Positions 7,786 through 17,228 of a stretch of 64,000 bases of DNA are shown piece after piece. The stretch spans positions 248,001-312,000 of the forward strand of contig NZ_WJBU01000001.1 in the NCBI RefSeq assembly GCF_009646335.1. The letters run 5' to 3'. Under the pieces are notes generated by a model. The model saw only the letters and a list, made by a program, of their open reading frames with translations, ran no database searches and was not told the origin of the DNA. Position 1 is the stretch's first letter. Every line of letters starts with the position of its first letter. A program made the translations under genes and the position numbers. The DNA is from Caenimonas koreensis DSM 17982. GTDB lineage: Bacteria; Pseudomonadota; Gammaproteobacteria; Burkholderiales; Burkholderiaceae_C.

Positions 7786-10116
7786 TCAGTTCTCGCCCTT
7801 GGAAGGCGCGGCTGCGGCCATCGACCGCTCGCGCTCCAGGTTGCGCTCCAGCTGGTTCTTGCCCGACAGGTATTGCTTCGGCCAGTGCACATCGGGGTAG
7901 GCAATCTTCGCGGCCTCGTTCAACGCCCACGACGGATTGGCCAGGTGCGGGCGCGCGATCGCGCACAGGTCTGCACGGCCCGCCGCGATGATGCTGTTGA
8001 CGTGATCGGCCTCAGAGATCGCGCCCACCGCCATCGTCGGAATGCGCGCTTCATTGCGCACGCGATCGGCAAAGGGCGTCTGGTACATGCGGCCATACAC
8101 GGGTTTTTGCTTGGGGCTGACCTGGCCGGATGAGCAGTCGATCATGTCGGCGCCTGCTGCCTTGAAGGCGCGTGCGATTTCGACCGCGTCGTCGGGCGTG
8201 ATGCCGCCTTCGACCCAGTCATGCGCGGAGATTCGCACGGACATCGGCAAGTCTGCAGGCCACGCTGCGCGCATCGCCTTGAACACTTCGATGGGGTAGC
8301 GCAGCCGGTTCTCAAGCGAGCCGCCGTATTCATCGGTGCGCTGGTTCGTCAATGGCGAGATGAAGCTGCTGAACAGGTAGCCGTGCGCGCAATGCAGCTC
8401 CAGCCAGTCGAAGCCCGCCTCGGCGGCGAGCCTGGTGCTGGCCACGAATTCATCGCGCACGCGGTCCATGTCGCTGCGCGTCATTGCGCGCGAGATATCG
8501 CTCACACCGTCGATGTATTGCTGCGGCGATGCGGACAAGAGCGGCCAGTTGCCGGATGCCAGCGGCTGGTCTTCACCGTCCCACGGCGCGCGCGTCGAGC
8601 CCTTGGCGCCGGCGTGGCCGAGCTGCATCGCAATTTTTGCGTCGGTGGTTGAGTGCACGAACTGCACGATGCGCTTCCACGCGTCGCGCTGCGCTTCGCT
8701 CCACAAGCCGGGGCAGCCGGGTGTGATGCGCGCATCGGGTGAGGGGCACGTCATCTCTGCGAACACCATGCTCGCGCCGCCCATCGCGCGGGAGCCGAGG
8801 TGTACGAGGTGGTAGTCGCCCACAAGGCCATCGACTGCCGAGTACTGCGCCATCGGTGACACGACCACGCGGTTTTTCAGCGTCACGCCGCGCAGCGTGA
8901 ACGGCGTGAACATCGGCGGTGCGGGGCGCTGCGCCGGTGCGCGCACAAAGCCTGATCGCTCGCCGAGCCAGCTTTCGTACTGATCGACGTAGTCCTTGTC
9001 GCGCAGGCGCAGGTTCTCATGGCTGATGCGCTGGCTGCGCGTGAGCAGCGAATACGCAAACTGCTCGGGCGGCAGGCTCACGTAGCGATCGACGTTCTCA
9101 AACCACTCGGTGGAGTTGCGCGCCGAGTTCTGAATCTTCAGCACCTCGATGCTGCGCACCGCTTCGTAGTCTTGCAGCGCCTGCTTCAGGTCATCGGGCG
9201 AGCGGCGGATGCATCGCTCCAGCTCAATTGCATCTTCAAGCGCCAGCTTGGTCCCCGAGCCGACGGAGAAGTGCGCGGTGTGCGCGGCGTCGCCCATCAG
9301 CACCACAGGCGCGCGGCCGTTGTGATGCACCCAGGTCTTGCACACCACGCGGGGGAAGCGGATCCACTGCGCAGAGCCGCGCAGGTGCGCAGCGTTCGAC
9401 ATCAGCGGGTTGCCGTCGAGGTACTTGGCGAAGAGCTTCTCGCAGTAGGCAATCGACTCCTCTTTTTCCATCTTGTCGATGCCGGCCTTGAGCCACACCT
9501 TCTCCGGCGCTTCGACGATGAAGGTCGATGTCTCGCCGTCGTACTGGTACGCATGCGCCTGGAACCAGCCGTGCGGCGTTTCCTCGAAGGCGAAGGTGAA
9601 GGCGTCGAATTTCTTGTGGGTGCCCAGCCAGACGAAGCGGCATTGGCGCAAGTCGATATCGGGCTGATACGTGGCGGCGTACTTGGCGCGCACGCGGCTG
9701 TTGAGGCCGTCGCTGGCGATGATCAAGTCAGCATCGGGGTACTGCTCATCGCCTTCCACCACCGTTTCGAAAACGAGCTTCACGCCCAGCTCTTCGCAGC
9801 GCTTTTGCAGGATGTTGAGCAGGCGCTTGCGGCCAATGCCGCAAAAACCGTGACCGCCCGACACCATCTTGTGGCCGCGGATGTTGACCTCGATGTCGTC
9901 CCAGTGATTGAAGGCGCCGAGGATGTCGCTGGCCGTCTGCGGGTCAGCCGCTTGCAGGTTGCCGAGCGTCTGGTCAGAGAAGACGACGCCCCAGCCGAAG
10001 GTGTCGTAAGGCTTGTTGCGCTCGACCACGGTGATGTCGTGCAGAGGGTTCTGCTTTTTCATCAGCAGCGCGAAGTACAAGCCCGCCGGGCCACCGCCCA
10101 TACACACGATCTTCAT
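7786..10116 (-). CDS. Salicylyl-CoA 5-hydroxylase / 2-aminobenzoyl-CoA monooxygenase-reductase
   Basis: About 776 residues in two fused enzymes. The N-terminal half (about 1-390) is an FAD aromatic hydroxylase: [20 protein letters not shown] for the FAD ADP moiety and [20 protein letters not shown] near 280. The C-terminal half (about 400-760) is an old-yellow-enzyme-type FMN reductase with [39 protein letters not shown] and [12 protein letters not shown]. This architecture is known for salicylyl-CoA 5-hydroxylase and for 2-aminobenzoyl-CoA monooxygenase/reductase of aerobic CoA-dependent aromatic degradation. The start at 10116 has GAGG 5 bases upstream and gives the FAD motif at once. No CoA ligase gene is in the window, so it must lie elsewhere. 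Confidence 0.9.
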   Translation of the reverse strand: MKIVCMGGGPAGLYFALLMKKQNPLHDITVVERNKPYDTFGWGVVFSDQTLGNLQAADPQTASDILGAFNHWDDIEVNIRGHKMVSGGHGFCGIGRKRLLNILQKRCEELGVKLVFETVVEGDEQYPDADLIIASDGLNSRVRAKYAATYQPDIDLRQCRFVWLGTHKKFDAFTFAFEETPHGWFQAHAYQYDGETSTFIVEAPEKVWLKAGIDKMEKEESIAYCEKLFAKYLDGNPLMSNAAHLRGSAQWIRFPRVVCKTWVHHNGRAPVVLMGDAAHTAHFSVGSGTKLALEDAIELERCIRRSPDDLKQALQDYEAVRSIEVLKIQNSARNSTEWFENVDRYVSLPPEQFAYSLLTRSQRISHENLRLRDKDYVDQYESWLGERSGFVRAPAQRPAPPMFTPFTLRGVTLKNRVVVSPMAQYSAVDGLVGDYHLVHLGSRAMGGASMVFAEMTCPSPDARITPGCPGLWSEAQRDAWKRIVQFVHSTTDAKIAMQLGHAGAKGSTRAPWDGEDQPLASGNWPLLSASPQQYIDGVSDISRAMTRSDMDRVRDEFVASTRLAAEAGFDWLELHCAHGYLFSSFISPLTNQRTDEYGGSLENRLRYPIEVFKAMRAAWPADLPMSVRISAHDWVEGGITPDDAVEIARAFKAAGADMIDCSSGQVSPKQKPVYGRMYQTPFADRVRNEARIPTMAVGAISEADHVNSIIAAGRADLCAIARPHLANPSWALNEAAKIAYPDVHWPKQYLSGKNQLERNLERERSMAAAAPSKGEN

Positions 10117-10149
10117 GGATGCCTCACTGGAGCCAAGGATGCAGCGGGA

Positions 10150-10202
10150 TGGAGCCGTGACTTGCTGCAAGCTTTGATTATTTAAGTCTAAAGCAATTTC
10201 CA
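10150..10202 (-). promoter_or_regulatory. AT-rich candidate promoter region of the aromatic CoA cluster
   Basis: The 93 bases between dusA and the monooxygenase gene contain an unusually AT-rich core with imperfect arms CTTTAGA/TCAAAG (about 10174-10195). A promoter or operator is likely because five genes follow on the minus strand, but I cannot pick convincing -35/-10 hexamers. Confidence 0.3.
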
Positions 10203-10209
10203 GCCAGTG

Positions 10210-11220
10210 TCATGCGGGATCGGCGTGGGCCACTTCCCGGTGTGCGAGCGCCATCACCTCGCGCGGATGCAGGTCTTTGAGCTTGTGGTCGCTCCAGACC
10301 TGCCGCCAGCGGCGCGCGCCCGGCAAGCCGTTGCGCAAGCCCAGCATGTGTCGCGCGACCGACGCCCAGGGCGTGCCGTGCTCCGCAGCGACGCGCACCA
10401 TGTAATCGGCCATCTTTTCTTCGATGGTCTCACGCGTTTCCTGCGAATGCGCATCGCCATAAAACGCCTCGTCCCATTGCGAGAGCCACCATGGGTTGTG
10501 ATACGCCTCACGGCCGACCATCACGCCATCGACCTGCGCCAGTTGCTCATGCACCTGCGCGGTCGTCTTGATGCCGCCGTTCACGGCAATCACCAGATGC
10601 GGAAACTCGCGCTTGAGCTGGTGCGCAAACTCATAGCGCAGTGGCGGCAGCTCGCGGTTCTCCTTGGGCGAAATGCCCTTGAGCCATGCGTTGCGCGCGT
10701 GAATCAGGAACACATTGCAGCCCGCCTCACTCACGGCGCCCACAAAGTCGCGCACGAACTCGTAGCTTTCGATACGGTCGATGCCGATGCGGTGCTTGAC
10801 GGTGACGGGCACGCTCACTGCATCGACCATCGCCTTCACGCAGTCGGCGACGAGCGCCGGCTCGGCCATCAGGCAGGCACCGAAAGAGCCGCGCTGCACC
10901 CGCTCGCTCGGGCAGCCGCAGTTGAGGTTGATCTCGTCGTAACCCCACTGCTCGCCGAGCCTGGCGCTTTGCGCGAGTTCGGATGTGTCGCTGCCGCCGA
11001 GCTGCAGTGCGACGGGGTGCTCTTGCCTGTTGAAGTCCAGATGGCGCGGCACGTTGCCATGGATCAACGCGCCGGTGGTCACCATCTCGGTATAGAGCAG
11101 AGCGTGGCGGCTGAGCAGGCGGTGGAAGTAGCGGCAATGCCGGTCGGTCCAGTCCATCATGGGCGCGACGCTCATGCGCCACGGGCTCGGCCGACTGCTC
11201 GATACGGTCTGGTCTGTCAC
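10210..11220 (-). CDS. dusA: tRNA-dihydrouridine(20/20a) synthase DusA
   Basis: About 336 residues. FMN-dependent reduction of uridine to dihydrouridine in the D-loop of tRNA. Diagnostic segments are SVAPMMDWTDRHCRYFHRLL, NLNCGCPSERVQRGSFGACL with the catalytic Cys in GCPS, and VTVKHRIGID. The VNGGIKT and DGVMVGREAYHNPW segments near the end bind FMN phosphate. The start is uncertain: GTG at 11220 gives the length usual for the family, ATG at 11175 would start right at SVAPM, and ATG at 11250 has a GGGG upstream. It is a single-gene unit, not part of the catabolic cluster that follows it. Confidence 0.9.
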   Translation of the reverse strand: MTDQTVSSSRPSPWRMSVAPMMDWTDRHCRYFHRLLSRHALLYTEMVTTGALIHGNVPRHLDFNRQEHPVALQLGGSDTSELAQSARLGEQWGYDEINLNCGCPSERVQRGSFGACLMAEPALVADCVKAMVDAVSVPVTVKHRIGIDRIESYEFVRDFVGAVSEAGCNVFLIHARNAWLKGISPKENRELPPLRYEFAHQLKREFPHLVIAVNGGIKTTAQVHEQLAQVDGVMVGREAYHNPWWLSQWDEAFYGDAHSQETRETIEEKMADYMVRVAAEHGTPWASVARHMLGLRNGLPGARRWRQVWSDHKLKDLHPREVMALAHREVAHADPA

Positions 11221-11230
11221 TTCACGGGAG

Positions 11231-11267
11231 GTATTGCGGCAATACCCCATTGTCCCCAAGTTTGGGG
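11231..11267. repeat. Two perfect inverted repeats at the 5' end of dusA
   Basis: GTATTGC-G-GCAATAC (11231-11245) and CCCCAA-GT-TTGGGG (11254-11267) are both perfect. They sit just upstream of, or within, the possible dusA start codons. They could form two small hairpins in the dusA leader or act as an operator. Confidence 0.35.
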
Positions 11268-11328
11268 CGATCGCTGCCGCGGGTCGGTTTGCCGTATCGG
11301 ACGGCGCCCGCGCGCAGAATCAATGGCA

Positions 11329-11796
11329 CTACTTCTTCGTGTAGGTACCGCTGCACGTACCGGCCTTTGCAAGCTCGAGCTTCGCGATGGCCGCCTTGGC
11401 TTCCGCTTCGGCGACCGGTTCCAGATCGGCCCCGCCCACCATCAGGCCCATCTTGATGAATTGTCGGTAGAAGTAATTCTTGCCAGCTTCAACAAGGATT
11501 GAGATGTCGTTAGGAGAAAACTCGGACTCCGTCGACAGGGTGTGCGTGCCAGGTGCAGCTTCGGTGTAGAAGAAAACATCAGGAGCGGATTCGCCAATGC
11601 ACTTCCCGTCGAGCCACAAATCCTTCTTGAGCGCCTTGCCGACAAAGCTGTCTCGATAGACATATAGCCCGGCCTTGCCAGCCTGCGGCTGCGCGAACTG
11701 TTTGGCTTTTGCCGACGCTTCTTTGCTTTCCATATTGACCGAAGCACATCCGGTAAACAGCGCCAAGACCAACATGCTGCATGCGAGCTTTTTCAT
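11329..11796 (-). CDS. DUF2846-type lipoprotein
   Basis: 155 residues. A lipoprotein signal peptide (KKLACSMLVLALFTGC) places the lipidated Cys at about residue 17, so the mature protein is membrane-anchored. The remainder has the short beta-rich pattern of DUF2846: GLYVYRDSFVGKALKKDLWL, an acidic centre, and VEAGKNYFYRQFIKMGLMVG. Function is unknown; family members are small envelope proteins. AGAGGAA lies 5 bases before the ATG. It diverges from the orphan gene at 11972. Confidence 0.8.
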   Translation of the reverse strand: MKKLACSMLVLALFTGCASVNMESKEASAKAKQFAQPQAGKAGLYVYRDSFVGKALKKDLWLDGKCIGESAPDVFFYTEAAPGTHTLSTESEFSPNDISILVEAGKNYFYRQFIKMGLMVGGADLEPVAEAEAKAAIAKLELAKAGTCSGTYTKK

Positions 11797-11971
11797 AAGT
11801 TTCCTCTGATTGATGAGCTCGCGAATTTACAGTGCGCCCCGAGCGATTCGTTGCGGATCGACCGAGACATTCGTATCGATCCTCCCGTCCTACAGCCTCT
11901 GCGTGGCTCTGCCGACAGCGCAGACGCATCGACTCCTTTGCAATGGCTCAACAAGACCAAAGGAGCCGACC

Positions 11972-12373
11972 ATGAAATCATTCGAGCTGGATTCCAGCAT
12001 GCTGAGCCTCGCAGGGGCGTTCTATCCCACCGGCCACATGTTCCTCATGTTTCCAAGCGAGCAGGAGGCGCGCGATGCTGGCAAGAAGTTACAGGACGGC
12101 GGCTTCACCGAAGACTCGCTGACGCTGCTGACGCCCGAAGACGTCCTCGAAAAAATCGTTCGCACCGCGGCCGATTCGGGGGCGCTGCCTTCGGCAGGGA
12201 CCGAATCCGACACCGTGCGGCAATTCGCGCAGCTTGCCAGCCAGGGCCACTACGCCCTGCTGGTCCACGCGCCTGATGCCGACCAATCCGATCTGGCGAT
12301 GAAGCTGCTGCAAGGCTCTGGCCTCTCGTACGGCCAGAAGTACCGCATGCTGGTGATCGAAGACCTGGTTTGA
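11972..12373 (+). CDS. Conserved-looking small protein of unknown function
   Basis: 133 residues, soluble and slightly acidic, with no signal peptide. An alpha/beta pattern is suggested by HMFLMFPSEQEARDAGKKLQ (about residues 18-37) and HYALLVHAPDADQSDLAMKL (about 92-111). These resemble the two halves of a small ferredoxin-like fold. I do not recognise a named family. AAAGGAG 7 bases before the ATG is a strong ribosome-binding site. A strong terminator follows 16 bases after the stop, so it is a single-gene unit. Confidence 0.7.
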   Translation: MKSFELDSSMLSLAGAFYPTGHMFLMFPSEQEARDAGKKLQDGGFTEDSLTLLTPEDVLEKIVRTAADSGALPSAGTESDTVRQFAQLASQGHYALLVHAPDADQSDLAMKLLQGSGLSYGQKYRMLVIEDLV

Positions 12374-12389
12374 CACTCGCCGCTCCATG

Positions 12390-12420
12390 AAAAAGGGCCC
12401 GCGAACGGGCCCCTTTTTTT
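12390..12420. terminator. Bidirectional Rho-independent terminator
   Basis: GGGCCCG (12395-12401), loop CGAA, CGGGCCC (12406-12412), flanked by an A-run on the left and a T-run on the right. It lies between the convergent genes at 11972 and phaB and can serve both strands. Confidence 0.88.
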
Positions 12421-12439
12421 GGCTTGCCGCGAACCGGCA

Positions 12440-13177
12440 TCAGCCCATGTGCAAACCGCCGTTCACCGAGAAGTCCGCACCCGTCGAATAGCCGCCTTCT
12501 TCAGACGCCAGCCACGCAATGATGGACGCGATTTCTTCCGGCTGACCCAGGCGCTTGACGGGAATAGTCGCGACGATCTTGTCGAGCACGTCGGGGCGGA
12601 TGGCCTTGACCATGTCGGTGCCGATGTAGCCCGGGCTCACGGTGTTGACCGTCACGCCCTTGTTCGCCAGCTCCTGGGCCAGCGCCATCGTGAAGCCGTG
12701 CATGCCAGCCTTGGCAGCCGAGTAGTTCGTCTGGCCGGCCTGGCCCTTTTCACCGTTGACCGAGCTGATGTTGATGATGCGGCCCCAGCCCTTTTCGACC
12801 ATGTCGCCCACGACTTGCTTGGTCACGTTGAACATGGAGTTCAGGTTGGTTTCGATTACCGCGTCCCAGTCTTCGCGGGTCATCTTCAGGAACATGCGGT
12901 CACGCGTGATGCCGGCGTTGTTCACCAGCACGTCGATCGTGCCGTGCTCAGACTTGGCCTTGCCAAATGCCTCAACGGTGGACTCCCAGGCACCGACGTT
13001 GCCAACCGATGCATAGAAGGTGTAGCCCAGTGCCTTTTGCTCATTGAGCCACTTGCTGTAGTCGCGCGTCGGCCCGCAGCCGGCGATGACTTTGAAGCCT
13101 TCCTTGTGCATGCGCTGGCAGATGGCGGTGCCGATGCCACCCATGCCGCCCGTGATGTACGCCACTTTCTGACTCAT
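12440..13177 (-). CDS. phaB: Acetoacetyl-CoA reductase
   Basis: 245 residues, a short-chain dehydrogenase. The NADPH-binding glycine motif lies in [19 protein letters not shown] at about 88, and the catalytic Ser-Tyr-Lys at SSVNGEKGQ and YSAAKAG. It reduces acetoacetyl-CoA to (R)-3-hydroxybutyryl-CoA, the monomer for polyhydroxybutyrate. It follows phaA by 36 bases and is the last gene of the operon, ending at a terminator. Confidence 0.96.
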   Translation of the reverse strand: MSQKVAYITGGMGGIGTAICQRMHKEGFKVIAGCGPTRDYSKWLNEQKALGYTFYASVGNVGAWESTVEAFGKAKSEHGTIDVLVNNAGITRDRMFLKMTREDWDAVIETNLNSMFNVTKQVVGDMVEKGWGRIINISSVNGEKGQAGQTNYSAAKAGMHGFTMALAQELANKGVTVNTVSPGYIGTDMVKAIRPDVLDKIVATIPVKRLGQPEEIASIIAWLASEEGGYSTGADFSVNGGLHMG

Positions 13178-13213
13178 TCTTTTCTCCAGTTGTTCACTCT
13201 TGTTTTTAATCGT

Positions 13214-14401
13214 TTACGCGCGCTCGACCGCGAGGGAAACCCCCATGCCGCCGCCGATACACAGCGCTGCCACGCCCTTCTTCGCGTCGCGGCGCTGCAT
13301 CTCGTGCAGCAGCGTCACCAGGATGCGCGCACCTGACGCGCCGATCGGGTGGCCAATGGCAATCGCGCCGCCATTGACGTTGACCTTGGCCGGGTCGAGC
13401 CCGAGTTCCTTGTTCACGGCGCAGGCTTGCGCGGCAAAGGCCTCGTTCAGCTCGAACAGGTTGACTTCATCGGCCTTCCAGCCGGCACGATCCAGCGCCT
13501 TGCGCGTGGCCGACACGGGGCCCATGCCCATCGTCTTCGGGTCCAGGCCGGTCGTGGCGAACGAGGCGATGCGCGCCAGCGGCGTCAAGCCCAGCTCTTT
13601 CGCCTTCTTCGCGGTCATCATCACGAGGGCAGCGGCGCCATCGTTCAGGCCCGAAGCATTGCCAGCCGTCACGCTGCCAGCCTTGTCGAACGCGGGGCGC
13701 AGGCCGGCGAGTGCTTCGGCGTTGGTCTTCTTGTTGATGAATTCGTCGGTGTTGAAAACAACAGGATCGCCTTTGCGCTGCGGAATGTTCACCGCGACGA
13801 TTTCGTCCTTGAACTTGCCTGCTTCCTGTGCGGCTGCAGCTTTTTGCTGGCTGCCAAGTGCCAGTGCGTCTTGCGCCGCGCGGTCGACGCTGAATTCCTT
13901 GGCGACGTTCTCTGCCGTCACGCCCATGTGGTACTGGTTGTACACGTCCCACAGGCCGTCCACGATCATCGTGTCCTGCATCTTCCAGTCGCCCATGCGC
14001 TGGCCATCGCGCGAGCCTTGCAGCACGTGCGGCGCTGCGCTCATGTTCTCCTGGCCGCCGGCGACAACGATTTCTGCGTCGCCATAGGCGATGGCTTGCG
14101 CGGCGAGCATCACCGACTTCAGGCCGGAGCCGCACACGGCATTGATCGTCAGGCCCGGCACTTCCTTGGGCAGGCCTGCCTTGAGCAGGGCCTGGCGCGC
14201 GGGGTTCTGGCCGGCGCCGGCGGCGAGCACCTGGCCCATGATTACTTCGCTGACTTGCTCGGGCTTGAGCCTGGCACGCTCGATGGCTTCCTTGATCACG
14301 ATCGCGCCGAGTTCGGTCGCGGGAATTTTGGCGAGCGAGCCGCCGAATTTGCCAACTGCCGTGCGAACGGCTGAAACGATGACGATGTCGTTGTCTTGCA
14401 T
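13214..14401 (-). CDS. phaA: Acetyl-CoA acetyltransferase (beta-ketothiolase)
   Basis: 395 residues, the length of biosynthetic thiolases. The nucleophilic Cys is in [12 protein letters not shown], the active-site His in [19 protein letters not shown], and the second Cys in [12 protein letters not shown]. It condenses two acetyl-CoA to acetoacetyl-CoA, the first step of PHB synthesis. It sits between phaC and phaB on the minus strand with short spacers, the standard class I order in Burkholderiales. Confidence 0.96.
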   Translation of the reverse strand: MQDNDIVIVSAVRTAVGKFGGSLAKIPATELGAIVIKEAIERARLKPEQVSEVIMGQVLAAGAGQNPARQALLKAGLPKEVPGLTINAVCGSGLKSVMLAAQAIAYGDAEIVVAGGQENMSAAPHVLQGSRDGQRMGDWKMQDTMIVDGLWDVYNQYHMGVTAENVAKEFSVDRAAQDALALGSQQKAAAAQEAGKFKDEIVAVNIPQRKGDPVVFNTDEFINKKTNAEALAGLRPAFDKAGSVTAGNASGLNDGAAALVMMTAKKAKELGLTPLARIASFATTGLDPKTMGMGPVSATRKALDRAGWKADEVNLFELNEAFAAQACAVNKELGLDPAKVNVNGGAIAIGHPIGASGARILVTLLHEMQRRDAKKGVAALCIGGGMGVSLAVERA

Positions 14402-14426
14402 TTGTCTCTCCGGTTGATGTCTTTTT

Positions 14427-16145
14427 TTACGCTTTGGCTTTGACGTAGCGGCCGGGTGCCGGCTCTATCGCCTTGATCTTGCCCTTGCCATAGGCCTTGG
14501 GCGCTGCAACCTGCTTGCCTGCATGCGGCTTGAGCCATGCGGCCCAGTCCGTCCACCAGCTGCCCGGGTGTTCCTTGGCGCCCTTGAGCCATTCATCGTG
14601 CGTCTTGGGCAGCTTGTCGTTCGTCCAGTAAGAGCGCTTCTTTTTCGCGGGCGGGTTGATCACGCCGGCAATGTGGCCGGATGCACCCATCACGAAGCGC
14701 TTCTTGCCGGGCAGGTGCTGCGTCGATGCGTAGGCACCGCCAATCGGCACGATGTGATCTTCACGCGAGCCATAGATGTACACCGGCAGGTCGACCTTGC
14801 CGAAATCAACTTTCTCGCCGCACACGGTGCACTTGCCCGGCTTGATGAGGTTGTTTTCAAGATAGGTATTGCGCAGGTACCAGGCGTACATAGGGCCAGG
14901 CAGATTCGTTGAATCGCTGTTCCAGTACAGCAGGTCGAATGGCGGCGGCGTTTCACCCTTGAGGTAGTTGCCGACGACGTAGTTCCACACCAGGTCGTTC
15001 GGGCGCAGGAAGCTGAAGGTGGACGCTAGGTCCTGCCCCTTCATCAGGCCGCCCTTGCCCATCTGCTGCTCGCGGAACTTGACGAAGGGCTCGTCGATGA
15101 ACACATCGAGAATGCCCGTCTCGCTGAAGTCGAGCAGCGACGTGAGGAAGGTTGCGCTGGCCAGCGGCTTTTCGCCGCGTGCCGCCAGCACGGACAGTGC
15201 CGTGCCCAGGATCGTGCCGCCCACGCAAAAGCCCAATGCGTTGATCTGCCTGGCGCCGCTGATTTCGCGCACTTTCTCGATGGCCTCGATAGCGCCTTTG
15301 CCCACGTAGTCATCCCACGTGACGTTCTTCATCGAGTCGTCGGGATTGCGCCAGCTCACGACGAAGGTGCGGTGGCCCTGCTCCACCAAAAAGCGGACCA
15401 GCGAATTTTCAGGCTGCAGGTCGAGGATGTAGAACTTGTTGATGCAGGGCGGCACGACGAGGAAGGGCCTCTCGTGAACGGTCTTGGTCAGCGGCTTGTA
15501 TTCAATGAGCTGGATCAGCTCGTTTTCGAACACCACAGCGCCTTCGGTGGTGGCCACGTTGCGGCCGACTTCGAACTGGCTCTCGTCCGTCATCGACACA
15601 TGGCCCTGCTGCAGGTCGTGCAGCAAATTCTGCATGCCCTTGGCAATGCTCTCGCCCTTGGTCTCGATGGCTTTTTTCTGCGCTTCTGCATTGAGCGCGA
15701 GGAAGTTGCTGGGTGCCGACGCCGCCATCCACTGTTCGACAGCAAAGCGCAGTTTGCTCTTCGTCTTCTCGTCGGTCTCAGCGGCTTCGACCATGCCGAG
15801 CAAGGCGCGCGCGTTGAGCAGATAAACAGCGGCGGAGAAAGCGGACACCGGGTTATGCGACCACGCGTCGGAGGCGAATCGCTTGTCGGTGGAAGACGGG
15901 TTGGCGGTGAGCCCCTGGTTCCACAGCTCGGTGGCCTCGCGCATATAGGCCTGCTGCAGTTCCTGCAATTTCTCGGGGGCAAAGCTCAGAGGCGGCAATG
16001 AAGGCATCATCGGCATGGAATCCAGCGACGGCATTTGAGGCATTGCGCCAAAGCCCTGGAAGGACTTGAAAGCGTTGGCCCACTGCTCGGTGGCGGTCTT
16101 CTGGAATTGCTGTGCGGCCGCAGCCCAGTCAGGTTGTGAATTCAA
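14427..16145 (-). CDS. phaC: Class I poly(3-hydroxyalkanoate) synthase
   Basis: About 572 residues. The lipase-like box GFCVGG carries the catalytic Cys; the Asp of [10 protein letters not shown] and the His of [13 protein letters not shown] complete the triad. It polymerises hydroxyacyl-CoA on the surface of PHA granules. No ATG fits the N-terminus. The best start is TTG at 16145 (residues LNSQPDW) with GGAG 6 bases upstream; TTG at 16157 overlaps that GGAG. It is the first gene of phaCAB. A 14-bp palindrome lies about 30 bases upstream. Confidence 0.95.
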   Translation of the reverse strand: MNSQPDWAAAAQQFQKTATEQWANAFKSFQGFGAMPQMPSLDSMPMMPSLPPLSFAPEKLQELQQAYMREATELWNQGLTANPSSTDKRFASDAWSHNPVSAFSAAVYLLNARALLGMVEAAETDEKTKSKLRFAVEQWMAASAPSNFLALNAEAQKKAIETKGESIAKGMQNLLHDLQQGHVSMTDESQFEVGRNVATTEGAVVFENELIQLIEYKPLTKTVHERPFLVVPPCINKFYILDLQPENSLVRFLVEQGHRTFVVSWRNPDDSMKNVTWDDYVGKGAIEAIEKVREISGARQINALGFCVGGTILGTALSVLAARGEKPLASATFLTSLLDFSETGILDVFIDEPFVKFREQQMGKGGLMKGQDLASTFSFLRPNDLVWNYVVGNYLKGETPPPFDLLYWNSDSTNLPGPMYAWYLRNTYLENNLIKPGKCTVCGEKVDFGKVDLPVYIYGSREDHIVPIGGAYASTQHLPGKKRFVMGASGHIAGVINPPAKKKRSYWTNDKLPKTHDEWLKGAKEHPGSWWTDWAAWLKPHAGKQVAAPKAYGKGKIKAIEPAPGRYVKAKA

Positions 16146-16170
16146 GCTTGTCTCCAATCCCGTATAAGTC

Positions 16171-16184
16171 TCGGGTTAACCCGA
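16171..16184. promoter_or_regulatory. Perfect 14-bp palindrome upstream of phaC
   Basis: TCGGGTTAACCCGA is fully symmetric. It sits between phaC and the divergent small membrane protein gene, so it could be an operator for one or both. No regulator gene is adjacent, and no clear promoter hexamers could be picked. Confidence 0.4.
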
Positions 16185-16234
16185 AGTATCCCATCATCAA
16201 TGTTGCACCGCAACAAAAATCTCAAGTCACCCCC

Positions 16235-16540
16235 ATGTACATCGTTCTGATCGGATGGATCTACGTTGCACTGATGATGTCAGTGGCGGAGGCGACCAAC
16301 ACCACAGGCACCGTGCTTGGCGCCGTGTTTACCTTTTTACTCTATGGCGTGGCTCCTGTATCGCTAGTGCTTTACCTGATGGGAACGCCTGCGCGCAAAC
16401 GGGCCATCAAGGCGAGGGAGGCCGCTGAGCTCGCGGCGTACAGGCAAACGCAAGCGCAGGCAGTGGATGCTTCAGGCGAGCCAGATGGCGCTGGCGAAAC
16501 GGCCGCTGACGCGGTCGCGCCGGTGCGAGAAAAACCTTGA
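16235..16540 (+). CDS. Small two-helix membrane protein
   Basis: 101 residues. Two hydrophobic helices are visible: about residues 2-19 (IVLIGWIYVALMMSVAEA) and about 24-49 (VLGAVFTFLLYGVAPVSLVL). A charged, Ala/Glu-rich cytoplasmic tail follows. No family recognised. The ATG at 16235 lacks a strong ribosome-binding site but begins right at the first helix. It is divergent from phaC. Its last 69 bases overlap the 3' end of pgeF on the other strand. Confidence 0.6.
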   Translation: MYIVLIGWIYVALMMSVAEATNTTGTVLGAVFTFLLYGVAPVSLVLYLMGTPARKRAIKAREAAELAAYRQTQAQAVDASGEPDGAGETAADAVAPVREKP

Positions 16541-17227
16541 AGAGTTGGTGACCGTGCACCACGCAGCGCTGCTGTCGTTGCCGTGGATGCTGGTGATGCC
16601 ATGGCTCGCGAGACGAAGCCGCGCGAGGGCTGGCAAATCGGCGAGCCACTTGCCTTCACGGTAGGGCTTGAACATCGCACCAGCTCGTGAATCGACCGAC
16701 TCGAAAGCCGCCTTCACTTCACTGCCGACTTCGAAAGCATCAGGGCCGATGCACGGCCCCAGCCAGGCGATCACATCGCCAGCTTGCGCTTGCGTTTGTT
16801 TCACGAGTGCAGCAACTGTTGCTTCAAGAATGCCGCCCGCCAGGCCACGCCAGCCGGCATGTGCGGCGGCGACTGCTTGCCCTGAGGTGGTGGTGAAGAG
16901 CACGGGCAGGCAGTCCGCAACCATGATCGTGCAGGCGACTGCACGCGCGGCAGTGATGGCGCCATCGGCTTCAATGCCGTCTTGCGTTCCGGCATCGAGC
17001 TCGATCACGCTGCTGCCATGAACCTGCTTCATGAACACGGGCCGCGCGCCCAGTGCGGCTTCGAATCGCTTGCGATTGGTGGCGACCAGTGCGGGGGCGT
17101 CGCCGACATGGTCACCGAGGTTGAGCAAGTCGTAGGGCGCAGTGGAGACGCCGCCTTCACGCGTCGAGCAGACAGCGCGAACGTTCGCAGGCGCTGGCCA
17201 CTCGGGCGTGATCCAGCCTGACAACAA
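16472..17227 (-). CDS. pgeF: PgeF (YfiH) peptidoglycan editing factor, laccase-domain family
   Basis: About 251 residues. Family features are STREGGVSTAPYDLLNLGDH, the metal-binding ADCLPVLFTTTSG and AAAHAGWRGLAGGILEATV, GPCIGPDAFEVG, and the C-terminal SSRFFSHRRDRVSGRFASAI. E. coli YfiH removes L-Ser wrongly built into cell-wall precursors; older names call it a polyphenol oxidase. The start is TTG at 17227 (or 17224), one base after the stop of the upstream GST gene, so the two are coupled. Longer in-frame upstream codons read antisense-like, Arg-rich sequence inside the GST gene and are rejected. Confidence 0.9.
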   Translation of the reverse strand: MLSGWITPEWPAPANVRAVCSTREGGVSTAPYDLLNLGDHVGDAPALVATNRKRFEAALGARPVFMKQVHGSSVIELDAGTQDGIEADGAITAARAVACTIMVADCLPVLFTTTSGQAVAAAHAGWRGLAGGILEATVAALVKQTQAQAGDVIAWLGPCIGPDAFEVGSEVKAAFESVDSRAGAMFKPYREGKWLADLPALARLRLASHGITSIHGNDSSAAWCTVTNSSRFFSHRRDRVSGRFASAIWLA

Positions 17228-17228
17228 A

